Of a stretch of 64,000 nt of DNA, positions 40,577-54,100 are shown one piece after another (positions within the stretch are counted from its first letter, which is position 1; each line of letters opens with the position of its first letter). The notes beneath the pieces were generated by a model. That model did not search any database and had not been told where the DNA came from. It worked only from the letters and a program-made list of their open reading frames with translations. The DNA comes from Tomocerus qinae (taxonomy: Eukaryota; Arthropoda; Collembola; Entomobryomorpha; Tomoceridae), in the NCBI GenBank assembly GCA_020055645.1, contig CM034548.1, positions 23,982,201-24,046,200 of the forward strand. Reading direction: 5' to 3'. Position numbers and translations under genes: made by a program.

Positions 40577-43249
40577 GTATATCTGCGAATGTGATGCGAG
40601 AGTGTGAGACAATAGACTTCATCTTTTCCCACATAACACTACAGATAGGCCCGACGAACCACAAAGAAGATATTGAAAACCTTATATTGTATATAGTCGT
40701 GGAGAAGAAGAAAACGTCGTATTGACTGGGTGAGCCTTGAGTTGAGTTGCACATCTCAGATAGACGGCCAGTAGTAGTGTGTCGGTGGAAAAGGAAAACG
40801 AAGGAACCCAAGTGAACTGAGCTGAACTGCAGCTCGGAACGGAAGATAGTGGAGAAGGAAGTGCGAGGAGAAGTGAGATTGAATCTCTAGGGGCAATTGT
40901 GGATCAGGAGAGAGTTTTCCTCCTAAACTGCGAGAGAAAACACGCTCTAGTGCTACTTACCTCCATCCTAGTAGTACATACATACGTATATATCATATTT
41001 ATATATATGTGATCAGAGTACATAATATCGCTCAGCTCGGGAAACAACTCTTTTCTCCGTCAGATCAGTCGAGTAAGTCAAAGTCAAGACACAATACAGC
41101 ATACACACCTCCTCATCTCTAAGAACTGAGGACTAACCAAAGCAATCTTGCTTTTCCTTTTGATAATATTATACGGAGGCACAATAGAATAGTCGAGAGG
41201 AATAGAGTCCTCCAAAAAGTGACGTCCTGCATTACATGCACACAAAACAAGTCTATTATTGAGAGATGACTATTTAGTTGCATGAACTGGTCTCAACTTT
41301 GTTCTCTCTCCGTTATTATACTATAATAACGACATACATACTATATTATAGTGCATCACAAGTTAATATAGTAGTGGTGTAGGTACTGTAGGTAGGAGGC
41401 TACTTAAACGAGGAGATTGGAAATATAATGTCAGTGAGAATAGATGGGGAGGATGGCAGGTTTCCTTGTTTTGCGTGTGTGATGTGTGGAAAGTGCTCAG
41501 CTCATCTTCAGGGATCGTTTGCCGTTTTCATGGGAAACTTGGATTGACTTGGTAAATAAAGTGTAACATAGCCACGTAATAGTAACATAAATAACGTATT
41601 TACAACAAACTTGAACTACCTCATTGTGCAGGGAGAGTGTGCAGGAACTTGGGCTAATGGCTGTACTAGTAGTAGAGCAGAAATATGTGAAGCAATCGGG
41701 AAGAAAGTGCAAGTAAAAGGATCTGTAGTATTTATTTAAGGGCGAGGAGATACTTATAAGCAATGCACCTTCTGCTCCACATCATTAGGAGAGATCTTTT
41801 CTCCTTCTTTTGTTTCAGGTCAGTTGGGGCGACTTTGAGGCATTGATGAACTGACTCGAACAACCACCGCCGACAACACTCCCAATTCTCAATTGGCTAC
41901 CAAACAACCAAAAGACACAAGGAAACCTTTCTTTCCCCCCTTCTACAGAAGTTCCAGTAGCTCAGTTGACTTTTAAACAAAAATCTCATCTCCATCTACT
42001 ATCAATTGACTTTCTGATACTATTATCATTATAATTACGTATTACTATATAGTGTCATCATATAAGACAGTCATAATACTATAGCTATAGCGATATATAA
42101 TATTATGTAATAAATCGAACTGTTGCCCTGAATTGAATAGTTAAACTTAAATAACAGTACCATGTAAATATCAATGGGAGAAAATGAAACGTATACGATC
42201 CGACTGTAAATGCAGACAAAGATGTGAATAGAAGGGAAGAAACGTTCGGAGAAGCTCGGAGTTGTTGTTTTTCTGATTGGATCTCATTACAGTTTACAGG
42301 CGAATCTGTAGGGATTGTATCTGAGGATATTGTGAAAGATGTGATGTGACTGTGAGTATTTCTCCAGAGACGAGTGGTGATCAGTGTAAATAGGAAAGAG
42401 AAGTGATTGAGGGAAAAGCATTACATTACGTTACATTAGGATATTTAAGTAGAACTGAAAGTTTCGGAATTAGAATTTGCAATGGGTCTGAGTGTAAAGT
42501 GAGTGAGTCGGGTCTGACTGGCATTAGACGCACATTTGATGGCATTCGCTCGTGATTGATTGAGACCGTTGGAATTCTTGTAGTACACTCCGGGTCTTGT
42601 ACTACTGGCTACTTATAATATCTGCGGATTGAAACAGAAGTGTGAGAAGTGAAGCCGATCGTGAGCTTAGCTGAAGGGAAGGGAACGAAGTGGCTGGGTC
42701 TGGAGTTCCTGTGCATATACTAGAGATAGTCTAAGATCTAAGATGGGAGAATCAAGGATTCGACAAAGAACTTTCTTTTGAAGGAAGCCGACTTTTCTGA
42801 ATCTTGGCAGGAGGAGATATACAAAGAATCCGATACAATCCAACTGATACTCCTCCACTCAAATATCCATTTATATTATTATAGATGTACGGCCGGATAA
42901 GTAACTTGGGCATCGGATGCCATTCAGCATGAGGTGTTTCCATCCCACTGCTACTACACTCACCAACCACTGATATATGATAGGTCTGTAGCAGATCGGA
43001 GACATACACAGAGTGTAAGTGAGAGAGACAGGACAGGACAGATACATTGTACTCTGTAGAGGACCTTGGATTCACAAAACACAACGCATCAATAGATTAC
43101 ATTATAAGAAGGGAAGTGAAACGATCTGCATTTCTATCCAACATTACATTACACTCCGTTCTCTCCTACTACTACAAACTACTCTGCGTATAATAATATT
43201 ATAACCCATAATATACTATACTAAATACTCCAACACATCCGACACAATA

Positions 43250-43333
43250 CTACTACTACTACTGTTATAGTATTTAATGTATGTATAGACTCAGTCAGGA
43301 TAGAATATAATAATAATAACAATAATAATAATA
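43250..43333. repeat. TAC and AAT trinucleotide microsatellites
   Basis: A TAC run (43250-43263) and an interrupted AAT run (43306-43333) flank a short unique segment in the putative receptor leader. Confidence 0.8.
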
Positions 43334-43856
43334 TAGTAACATTTCTGTATATAGGACTATAGAGATAGACTATGGTCGAAGAAGAATAGAAAATAGTAGT
43401 AGAAAAGTAAAACAATCTCTTGTTGAGATACTCGTGGTAGTATAGTATAAAAGAAAAGTGCTTGCTACAGATTGGAATTGGGTTGATGTGGAAGGGAAGC
43501 CAAGTTGTCTGCACCACTGTTCATACAAACTGCTGCAAATATCCAGTAATAGATATAGAGGAAGACTGAGCTGAAGGGAAGACAAGAGACGGTGGCAGCG
43601 AAGCCAAACGGAGGAGCATCGGTGCACAAGAGAATATTGAATATACATACATATAATATCCGAATCAGATAGCCACGAGGAGTGTGAGTGAGTGAGTGCC
43701 ATATCCTTACTCCATCTCAGATACACAAAGTCTTGACGACGAGCAGGCTGCTGCGGCTGGGAGTCCTCAGTCAAACGCGTTCTGTTCCAATTCCCATAAG
43801 TCACCCTCCCGACACGAGTCCGGGGAAAAGAATCCCGTCTTTCTATTCAAACGACT

Positions 43857-45127
43857 ATGATGTCTTCCGACTCAGAAGATTTGATCTTTGGAATCAGCTC
43901 CGAGAACTCCCTCTACACGGCATGGCCCTCCACCACCCGGGAAGACACCTTCGAATCCGACAACCACACTCTGTGGAACTCCACTCAGGGGACGGAACCT
44001 TTCGAAAGGCTCTACGACTTTGACATCCTTGCCCTCGCCGTCCTCCTTTTCACATTCTGCACAGCCACCGTGTTTGGCAACGCCCTGGTCATCCTGGCGG
44101 TAGCCCGCGAGAGGTATCTCCACTCCGTGACAAATTACTTCATCACGTCCCTAGCAGTGGCAGACTGTCTAGTGGGCCTCGTCGTCATGCCCTTCCACGC
44201 CATCTATGAAGTCATCGGGAAGAAGTGGATTTTCGGGGAGTACTGGTGCGACTTGTGGCATTCTCTCGATGTCCTCGCGTCTACATCCTCGATACTCAAC
44301 CTATGCGTCATCTCTCTGGATCGCTACTGGGCTATCACCGACCCTTTCAGCTACCCCTCAAGAATGACTACCACCAAAGCATGCTACCTCATTGCACTCG
44401 TTTGGGTCTGCTCCAGTGTCATCTCTTTCCCCGCCATTGTCTGGTGGCGCTGGACAAGACGCGACAAACCTTTCCGTGATCTCGACTGCCCCTTCACAAA
44501 TGATTTGGGCTACCTCGTTTTCTCCTCCATCATTTCCTTTTACGGTCCTCTCATCATCATGGTCTTTACCTACTACCGTATCTACCGCGCGGCGGTTGAA
44601 CAAACCAGGAGTCTCAAACTCGGAACCAAACAGTTTACCGACGGAGATATGGAACTCACTCTCCGAATGCACCGCGGCGGAGGTGCCAACAGTGTCAACA
44701 ATCAAGTCCAAGAAATTAACAGCAGAGCCACCAGAAAACACCCACCACCACAGCATCAGAACTCAGACGAGTGCGATGACATTGGACAAATTGCACTCCT
44801 CACCCCTCAGACCGAGGACAATGGCTCCTCAGTCCAAAGAACTAATTCTGTGCGTGTCGTGCCCAAAAATCTCAAAAACTTTAGCATTAGTCGCAAACTC
44901 GCCAAGTTCTCCAAAGAGAAGAAAGCTGCCAAAACCCTCGGCATCGTCATGGGTGTTTTCATTGTTTGCTGGCTCCCCTTCTTTGTCACCAACCTCGTCT
45001 CCGGGTTCTGCGATCACTGCTTGTCCGGAAATGCTGAACTTGTCACAGATATTGTCACTTGGCTCGGCTGGATCAACTCGGGAATGAACCCCATCATCTA
45101 CACTGTCTGGAGTCGGGATTTCAGAAG
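43857..45127 (+). CDS. Dop1R2: Dop1R2 exon with N-terminus and all seven transmembrane helices
   Basis: The start is the first ATG of the frame, followed at once by a second ATG; the choice between them is open. The acidic N-terminus has N-glycosylation sites at N36 (NHT) and N41 (NST). Approximate helices are TM1 57-82, TM2 92-115, TM3 129-151, TM4 174-196, TM5 217-240, TM6 360-381 and TM7 396-418. Key residues are N75, D103, C131 with C211 (disulphide), D138 (amine-binding aspartate of TM3), DRY at 155-157, W183, the TM5 serines S223/S224/S227 (catechol contacts), CWLP at 371-374 and NPIIY at 411-415. The third cytoplasmic loop (about 244-355) is long, with a PPPQHQN stretch and a basic NFSISRKLAKFSKEKK end. 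Codons end mostly in C or G, unlike the HECT exons. The frame would reach a TAA at 45129 if the donor AAG|GTAATC were not used. Confidence 0.96.
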
Positions 45128-48100
45128 GTAATCCGTTTTCATTTCCTTTTTCTATTATTATGACTAAATACGCACAAATGGTACAGAGTCATGCTACATT
45201 AAGTGTAATATTTGCCATACGTCAATCAGACTTGTTGGACATTTCATAAATCATGGAAATTGAATATTACTAGACATTACTCACTCTTGTGATGTAATGT
45301 CTTACGTAGGTCCGGCGTTTTTAGATAGTTGTACAAATATTAGGTTCACAGATAAAGTCCAGCTAATCTGGCGGTCATTATACCAGTTGTTTTATCCGTA
45401 TAAATATCACCGTTATCTATACTAGTTAGACGCACATACAGACTCCCACTCTGAATACTGCCATAAGCTTTCTGTATGTAGCAACTAATAAAAAGTATAT
45501 TTTCCATCCCCCATTCATAAACACTAAAACTCGAATGTTTATTTCTTTGTAGCATTATGAGAGGTTCATTGGGAACACAGGCAGTAAATGTAAAGCAGTG
45601 AAATGATACAGAAACCTCCAACGCTTAAAAAGTCAAACCTGTTTCATGTAGAGAATACTAATACATGCATATAAATCACTTCATATTTCTCCAATGTTGA
45701 TTCGATAATACTTCCAATCATTTGAGCAAGGAGATGGGACGAAACCCAGCAATATACATGAGCGAAATACCAAATAATTATCCGAAATAGCTTTGTTTCT
45801 GTAATTTTCAATTTAATTATTAATTTTTATCTATGACATTTTCAAGTAATTCAAACTAACCAATTGTGAAGGAAGTGTAACGTAGTAATAACCTCATAAA
45901 ACAATGATACCATAATATGGTAATGCGAATTATTATAGTTCCCTCAACCATCATTTTGCTTATAAAAGATTAAAATTCAAAGCTAATAGCTAACAAGGCC
46001 CTTGGTGCTGAGTACAGTCGACTACCTAAATATTAAGAATACATAGTATAGAGCATTACATAACGGTGTTATGCGTTTTATTGTTATTGCTGCATATTTT
46101 ACGCACGTCCCACATTCCAGTGTGTTATCTGGATTTATTATTCAAATTTATACTGTGCAAACGGGAAAAAATTGTCAAACGTACTGTTCGGAGTAGGTAT
46201 TACGTATTATTTAGAGTTTTGGGATTCCTCGACGTCTTCAGGAATTCTGAGTTACTTGCAAAAATAGTTGTAGACTTGAAAATCGCTTCAGATTTGTGTC
46301 GACTAAGCATGACATTCGTAAAATCAAGGTAGTATTTAGGCATTTTGAGGAATTTGTCATTTGCGAGAACTTAAGTATGCGATTAAATTGTCTGTGTCCC
46401 GTAATTACAACTGAAGTGTTTCGTGCGACTAATCGTAAATTCATAATGTAATAAACATCTTGCTAGGAAGCAATATAGTAGCTAATCAGAGACAGTTCAG
46501 TTGTATCAGTTGGATACACGTGTACAATATGAGATTCTGAGATTGTAATTATGATTCAACGTGCTTGCTGTCTACTTTCTCTGATTTGCTCTCCTCTCCA
46601 TCAAAAACAAGGGCGGAAACTGAAAACTAGTAATTGGTTGGAAATTAAATTGTGATGTTCATCTTTTAGGAAATTGTAAATTTTTGATCATAAACCTTGG
46701 CAATAAAATTTGAGCTAGAAAGCCCTGAGTCATGATGTGCTGGAGTTTTGATAAGCAACCTGTTTTATCTTTTTGTGCTAGCAAAATGGCCGTTTGGGAT
46801 AGACGAGAAACATTTTTTATTCATTTGGTTACCACAGACTCTTCACAGTGAGCCTTTCTGTTGAGGATAGAAATCCGTGGGTGTGTATATTAAAACCAAC
46901 TGCCTTTATAAGTTGACATTTACACTTATATCAATTTACGCCCACATTCCCCTGACTCCAAATACAGAAAATATTAAAATCTAAGCCGATAATTAAGAAG
47001 TAATCACCATTGATTAGTTCAATTAGTCCGTCAGTTGCTAAGCCAATTTTGATCTTGAATCTTGTATTCAATTTTGTTCTTGACTATATATTTATAAGTG
47101 AAAGTAGGATGGAGCTAAATGAAATATGCGGAGGCAGTAAAGTCTTCAGGGTCTAAAAGGTTGGCATTAGTGTCAATGTTTTTATAATGTGTACACAGAT
47201 AGTGTAGAAAATTGAGATGGGAAGCCCAATGAATGAATTCGCATGGGATTGGCAGGACGTGAAAGGTAGGGTAAAGAAAAGAAAAGTTTTTCAATACGAA
47301 GCAATGTTGTAGTATTAGCGACTTATAGATTGGGGTTGGTTTTAGTAGTGAATGGTGACTGTATAGGCATAGACATTGTAAAACCAACATAAACCCTAAA
47401 TAAAGACATCAGGTGCTAAAAGGGATGAATCTTTGCCATCCTTATGAATAGTGCAAGTGTAAGGAAGAGCATACCTATTACCTCTTTTCATTCATTTCCC
47501 TCTCAAGACTCCCTGAATGTGTAATCGTCTTCTTTTTACACCAAGCTTCAACTTATTTTTTATTTTAGTTAGTACCTACTCGACTTCTGCACACTCCTTA
47601 CACCTATCATAGTACATTGCCAAGGCAGCTTAAAAGTAAGTCGCTGTATAACTGGAGAAGCTATTAGAAACTGGTTCACTTTTTGGTAGGTATACAATAA
47701 TATCCTTTCAATACAAACTAGCAACTCCATTTCTATTAGGCTCACCTCAAATCAGTCAATAGAGCTATAGGCTATATAGTGTCTGAATTATGGGATCTTA
47801 CTCAAATGAAAGTTCCCTTCCTCACTCTCGCCATAAATACCCCCCAGCTATGGACTTATTACTGCGGATACTGATATTGCTTGTTGTGTTTTCACCTACC
47901 TCTACCAATGTTGCTACCATGTGGTTTCTCATATTACAGAGCAATCCTCGCATTCAGCCTTGTTACTTCGATAGCAATTCTAATACCTTGATGCACGGAA
48001 ATGAACTTATCTGTATATCGGAATAGCATTTATTTTGTGCTACTTGTCAGACTAACTATAATTGGCACTTCATTTACATTCCGTCAAAGGAATTTTATTA

Positions 48101-51100
48101 CATTACGTTTTACAGATATTCATGTAAAATCATATTGCCTGGAGTTCCTACACTCCAATGACATTGACAGGCTTGTTTGCTATTTGTGTCATTTCAGTAG
48201 TAGAAAATAGGGTAATAGTTTTTGGTAGGAGATACTTCAAGTTTTGAATACAATCAAGTACCATTTATTTCTAAAAAGATGAAATGGTATTTCACAAACT
48301 CAAAAACTGTAACCATTCGAGTCTCTAAAATGGAACTTATTAATGGAATTTATTGTTAATTATTTTCTTATATTGTACGAGTATTTTTGTTTAAAAAGTT
48401 ATGATTATAAAAAATTAACTCCTTTGTGAATCGCGATTATGAGGGTTTTATTTTCTGTTTTTTCGTAAGCGATTTTTAGCAACATGGCCAGACGTAATCG
48501 TAACCTGATATTCCGCATAGGCGATAGCCATACAAAGGCGATATCATGTATGTGAAGGACAATAATAATGATGTAAGTTCTTCCTGATTCAGTTGACAGC
48601 GATGTTTAGTGTTAAAGTCTTGCTCCATCACCAAATATTGTATGGTGTTATTGTCACCGATGAGATTTCTTGTAACAGGTCAACTATATGTTTGTAAATA
48701 GGTTTCAAATGGAAATTTTTGGTGGGAGAATACCTGTACTCGTATAGTACGTGTAACTGTAACGTTTTTGTATGCGCATAAGAATACTAATGTATAGTCT
48801 TTGGAATTGTTGCGTTAGAGTAAATACTTGACTTTTTGGAGTAACATCTATATATTCATGAGAAAGATGTAATTTCTAGTACGTGTGTGGCATATTCTTC
48901 ATGGCAAAGATCCAGTTGACTTGGAACTTCAAACCGAGCCTTCTCTGGAATATTATTACGAATAAGTATTATGGTTATGATCCCCATCGTGTAGTGATAG
49001 TTATAACCTTTCTTATCTTTGGTATTGTGTGAAGCTTTATCATCTCACAAAGTTCAGACCACCAGCTCGTTTCTATTAGATCAATGTTTGGTTTGTTGAA
49101 TAAACTAATAGTAATAATAATTTCCTCAGAATTTTTTATGAGTGATTTTAAGAGGCAACCTGAAAAAGAGGTTTAGTCGGCATTTCTTTATCGGGATTTT
49201 CTGCCATAGTGGTAATACGTAAATAGCTTAAATCATAACCTGTCAGAGTCTCCATGAAACTGCCCAATCGGTTTTCCTTTTTATGTAGAATTGTAGAGCC
49301 ACATGCTATCAAATCATAAACTTTCATGAAATTATGCCTAATAATTTTCAAGTCTTTACTGGAGGTAAAAAGGAGGATAGGAGGTGAATCCGTATCTATA
49401 TTCCACATTGCACAATTGATCATTGTGTTCGAATTTGACATGAAATCCAAGTAGGACTTATCAATTTGGCCTAAAAACTGGAATTGGAAGTAGTAAGCTT
49501 TTTGTGAACACCACATTTACTAGTTAAGTCGGTTTTGTGCCCCATAGTGCTAGATAGAAGAAGACCATCTCTGCATTAGATGGGCATGGAACTGACTGAC
49601 TGAAGAACTCAAATCCGTATTGATTCCACGTTTAAACGGGCCCTAAAGCTTATTCTCATTCATGCACTTTGTGCACGAGAAGTACTGCTGCAAAATGCAA
49701 GGAAGATGAAGATAAACCCGAACGGGGCTGTCCCGCACACCGGGTCACATCATAATACTTAATACACATCTAAAGCACCGCATTACTTACGTTACGTGTA
49801 TATTACCCCATGCACTAACAGTATTATGTGCCTCTAAATTATATCAGGAGAAAAGGCCAAGTACTAAAGCGATTCCAGGGTTGAATTCAAAGACCTTACA
49901 CGTACTGCGATTACAAACTCCCTATATACATACAACCTATAGGTATATAATACTACGGAATACAAAAATAGGTGCGGCTCAGCTCTTCTTCTGTACATAA
50001 TCTTCTTGCGATCGTCAATCATCTCACTTCTCATTCCGGTGACAGGGAAAACGCAAACTCGCACTGAATTTTCTTCACAATCTTAATCTTAGAGCCTGTT
50101 GTTGTACTACGAGACTATACTATATACACTCCGAATTAAAACAGGTCTCTGGGGTGGTGAGTGAGTAGGTACATTATGCCAATAGAGAAAGTTTGTCCTT
50201 ATTGTGTTCGTAATGACGTGTGGAAGTGGGATATTATTAAACATATCCTGTACATCTTCACTTTTTACTACTACAAAACTTCCTTACATTTATAAATGAC
50301 ACAAAAGGTCAATTTTTTAGTAAAATGTACCTCAAAGTTTACAAAAAGTAATCTTTAAATCCAATTTTTGATGCTTTTTCAATTATATTTTAACACCCGT
50401 AAAGAATATATGAATTAAAACAGGAGCATAACGGATTAAAATATATTTTGGAAAGAAAAATCCTGAAAGAATTTAATATTTTAAAATTTATCTTAAACGT
50501 GGCTATATGAATGCATAATGAACTTTATCTCAGCGATGTAGAATTCAAAGGCATTTTTATTCGATATGGGTACTCAATGCAAATTTAACGTCGTTTTAAG
50601 TTTTCAGAAGTGCCATAATTTGGATCTGCAGCTATACTTAATCCTGTATAAATTTAGAGCCTTTGAGTATTACAGGAACTAAGAATGCTATGTAGGTACC
50701 ATTTTTAGTAGGTACTAAGCAACTTTCGTTTCAGCAAACATAGCAGCCACTTTGCTTTAAATTATGTTTCTGCTCATTTTCTTATGATGTGTTACGGTTC
50801 TTGTCTTGGCTTGACTGCATCTTTCGTCGCTCGTTTTTGGCCTCTCCTCATTTACCTCGGCTTTGCATCACAACGATCTGTTGTGCACCGTATAGAGATC
50901 GTTAGTGTTATAGCAAACGAATTAAAACTGAGAAATTCAGGTAGATAATCTGATTGTAGTATACTCCAAGGCTTTCTCCCGGATATTAGTATGTAGGTTG
51001 GTAGGTATATTTATGGGCCTAATTAGAATAAAATATGCTCTGCCACACTGAGGCGATTTCTCCAGATGAAGACAAGTTGAGGCCAGCGAATAAATTATGC

Positions 51101-54100
51101 TGCTGTAACATTGTGTTTACAATTCTACCAAATGGACAATGTTTCTAATTGTTGTCAGACTCTCTTCCGTCATAAATTTTCGTTCCTTTTAATATTGCGC
51201 TTAGTTTTCAAGGAATGACCGTCTTAATACTAGAGACCACATATTTTATTGAATTAGACCCTTCACGTCATCGTTCATCCAAATTATGACCCAGCATTTG
51301 CTACTAATTGCTATGGCGCTCCCACAAAAACAAAAATGTGCAATGTATAGCCATTTTATAACGAAGACTAAAAAGCATCCAACATTCGCCTCAAATTAAG
51401 GCTTCTCACTATGCCTGTAAAATGTTTTGTGAATATCATTATAATTACCATTAAGACCTTTGTACAGTTAAGGCTGCATCCAGGGTGGCTATGAAAGTTG
51501 AAACCCTCATCTCCAAATAAAGTTTTTTCTTGAAACTCTAAAATATTTTACGCTTAGCTCAATTAAATTTTATTCTTAGACTACTTGTGACTCATGGTGG
51601 CTTATATGACATTTCAGACCCCACTCGAAGCCCGTCTAAATGAAAATGCAACTTAGACATAATAGAATTCCGTTACTGAATTTATTAAAACCTGTTATAG
51701 TAGATGGTAACTAAAATTACTTAAATATGTTTATTTGGCATATGAATTAAATGCACATACACATATTACATTTTATGGTGTCTAGTTCACCGTTTGAGTT
51801 TGGAGGAAACAAATGTTTGTACAAATGTGTATCATTTAGTATTGACATTGAGCCATTCTTACTAAGTGAATCATCAGCTTCACAGTCCTGATGTTATTGT
51901 ATAACCAGCATTTTTAATACAATGGTACAATATTTCAAATGAATTTTAACACACATGCTCCTATCAATTACAAATGTGGTCAAAAACATTTATTTTCCTC
52001 TCCCTTTGACATAGTTGCATAATAATAATACTCCCAGCTGTGTGTCTAGCCGATATGAAAAAATATATTTATTAATTTTTAGACGTTTTCCTTTGCCTTT
52101 TGCTTCTTCATGGGTTTTTAAGATAGAAAAGCATTTTTTGAAAATTTTGAGATAATAAGTATTATTGAAAATGAATATTAAAAGAATTTCATCCTAAATT
52201 ACGAAAAACAAACGGAAAGTTATAATTTGATGCCGTGAGAATGATGTTGGAAAGTGAAGGATAATTAGGTAGGTTTGCTTTCGACTCTCTTCTTGCTAAA
52301 CAAATCATCATGACAACCGGTAGTTTCTTAATTTGGACAGCCGCCAGTTAACCATCAAATTCTGTAGCTAATTACCGTTTTACATCCTACGCATATTCTT
52401 TATGCAGAAGCATTCTATTTCACATTAGGTAAGCTCGTTGTATGATTAATGCGCTTTTGCCAGCGGAACTTGGTATGATTCAATTTTTAAATTCCTATGA
52501 AAGTATTCTGCCGTGTTGGAAATTATTGTATTCTTTTCGGCAAATTGTAACTTCAAAGCAGTTAGGAATTAGTTAGGTAGGATTAGGAGAAGTATTCGGC
52601 TATCTACTTAATTAAACATACATAATGTGTGATTAATTGAATACAAGTTCCAGGTAACGTTACTCTTGAAAAAGATTAACAATTTTATTATCTTGGCTGT
52701 TAATATAAATCAATTACTTAATCCCAGTGCGTATGAAAGAATCCGCACCGAATCAATCGCTCTTGACGTGTACATTGTGCAATATTCGCAGCATTCGACA
52801 TACTCTACTGTACATTCACCATTTACAGAGCTATTTATAAAGTAGGCAGAGATATGTATATGCATGGCTAAAGTGAATTAAATCAATTTTACGCAGATAA
52901 AACCCGCCATTAAAGTTAATCGTGGCGGTGGTAATGGTGGGGATAAAGATTTTATTTTATTGCAATGACTTCATTTGAGGAGGATTGCATTTATATATAT
53001 TCTATTGTATCATCTCCAATTCTGAATATTGCGATGAAGAACAATACGTGAATGCCAATAGTAATAAAGATATTATTATGGATTGTGTAGTATTGTTATC
53101 CCACGGGTTATTATGATACCCTTTCGAATTATACTTACTACTGTGTACTAAATTGGCGATGATACTAGACAGTGCTTTAAAGGATCTAATAAGCGGGGCA
53201 ATAACCATAAAATCTTGAAACTCAGTACCAACAACGAGATATTATTAGATTGTATTATTACATTACACAAAATTGTTTTGACTTTATGTCAGTGGTGTTC
53301 CCTTTAGTATGTATTTCCCTATAGTAATAAATTTATAAAGGAAGCAATGCTATTTTTGCTCTTTATATTCATACTATCTAAATTACGTGTCATTTTTAGT
53401 ACCATTTGCGGATGAAATTAGAAACTAATAAGTCCTTATAAAAATGTCCATTTACAAAACCTATAAAAATATTATGTACTTAATATAGATATATAACTAA
53501 ATATTATTTATTGTCATGTCAAAAAGATACAATTTGTTGAAAAGCAGTGTTAATCACTCGAAATCAGCACTTCAAACAGTTTGCTAATACTCTAATACCC
53601 CATACATGAATACCCTAGATAAGATTAACATAGCATGAAAAATATTCCATTTATTTAACACATTCTATCATATTTAGGTTCAATGTCAGTTTTAATTTTC
53701 ACTAGTGGACAAATTTACTAATGTATGAATTTCCATTAGTTTCTTTGGTACACAATTTTGGCGTTAAGCTTTTCAAATGGAGATATTAAATATTTAACAG
53801 GACAAATTGCGAGCAGAAAGTGTTTCCATTTGCATGTCAGTAACAGGAAGACATTTTCTCTTTGAATAATAACCTTTACTATCATATCTTTGAAGTTTAG
53901 TTTGAAAACTTTAAATAGTTTTTAATTTTAAGCTTTCCGGCAATTTTAGTAAAACATTTCGAGTCATCTTTCATAACTTTGATGCTTTTATTTAATTTCC
54001 TGCATTTGAATCTGTCAGACTTTACAGCTTGCTTTAATAGCTGTACCTACTGGTGAATACATAATTATTTATAAGGTTAGAGTCCTAGGCAGTGACAGAC

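Larger units (their letters stand above)
38781..43856 (+). promoter_or_regulatory. Probable promoter and 5' leader region of the dopamine receptor gene
   Basis: Base composition shifts from AT-rich to mixed, with simple repeats at 39930-39945 (TCC), 40531-40547 (TGAG), 40563-40576 (CT), 43250-43263 (TAC) and 43306-43333 (AAT). Splice-like sites are a GTAAGT donor at 39085, an acceptor with a long pyrimidine tract ending at 41818 (CTTTTGTTTCAG), and another ending at 43720 (CTTACTCCATCTCAG). If the last is used, the final leader exon is 43721-43856, which contains no ATG, so the receptor start would be the first one met. TCAGTC initiator-like elements occur at 38789-38802 and 41065-41070. No conserved protein segment is present. 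The role is inferred from position and composition. Confidence 0.4.

Noticed and set aside
43688-44023. 111-codon frame overlapping the receptor start, a possible upstream ORF
   Set aside because: It begins at GTG, not ATG, and has no ATG before the receptor start. It is a frame shadow, not a credible regulatory uORF.
44358-45087. Long frames of 132 and 231 codons within the receptor exon on both strands
   Set aside because: They lie wholly inside the conserved seven-helix coding exon and are shadows caused by its GC-rich codon use.
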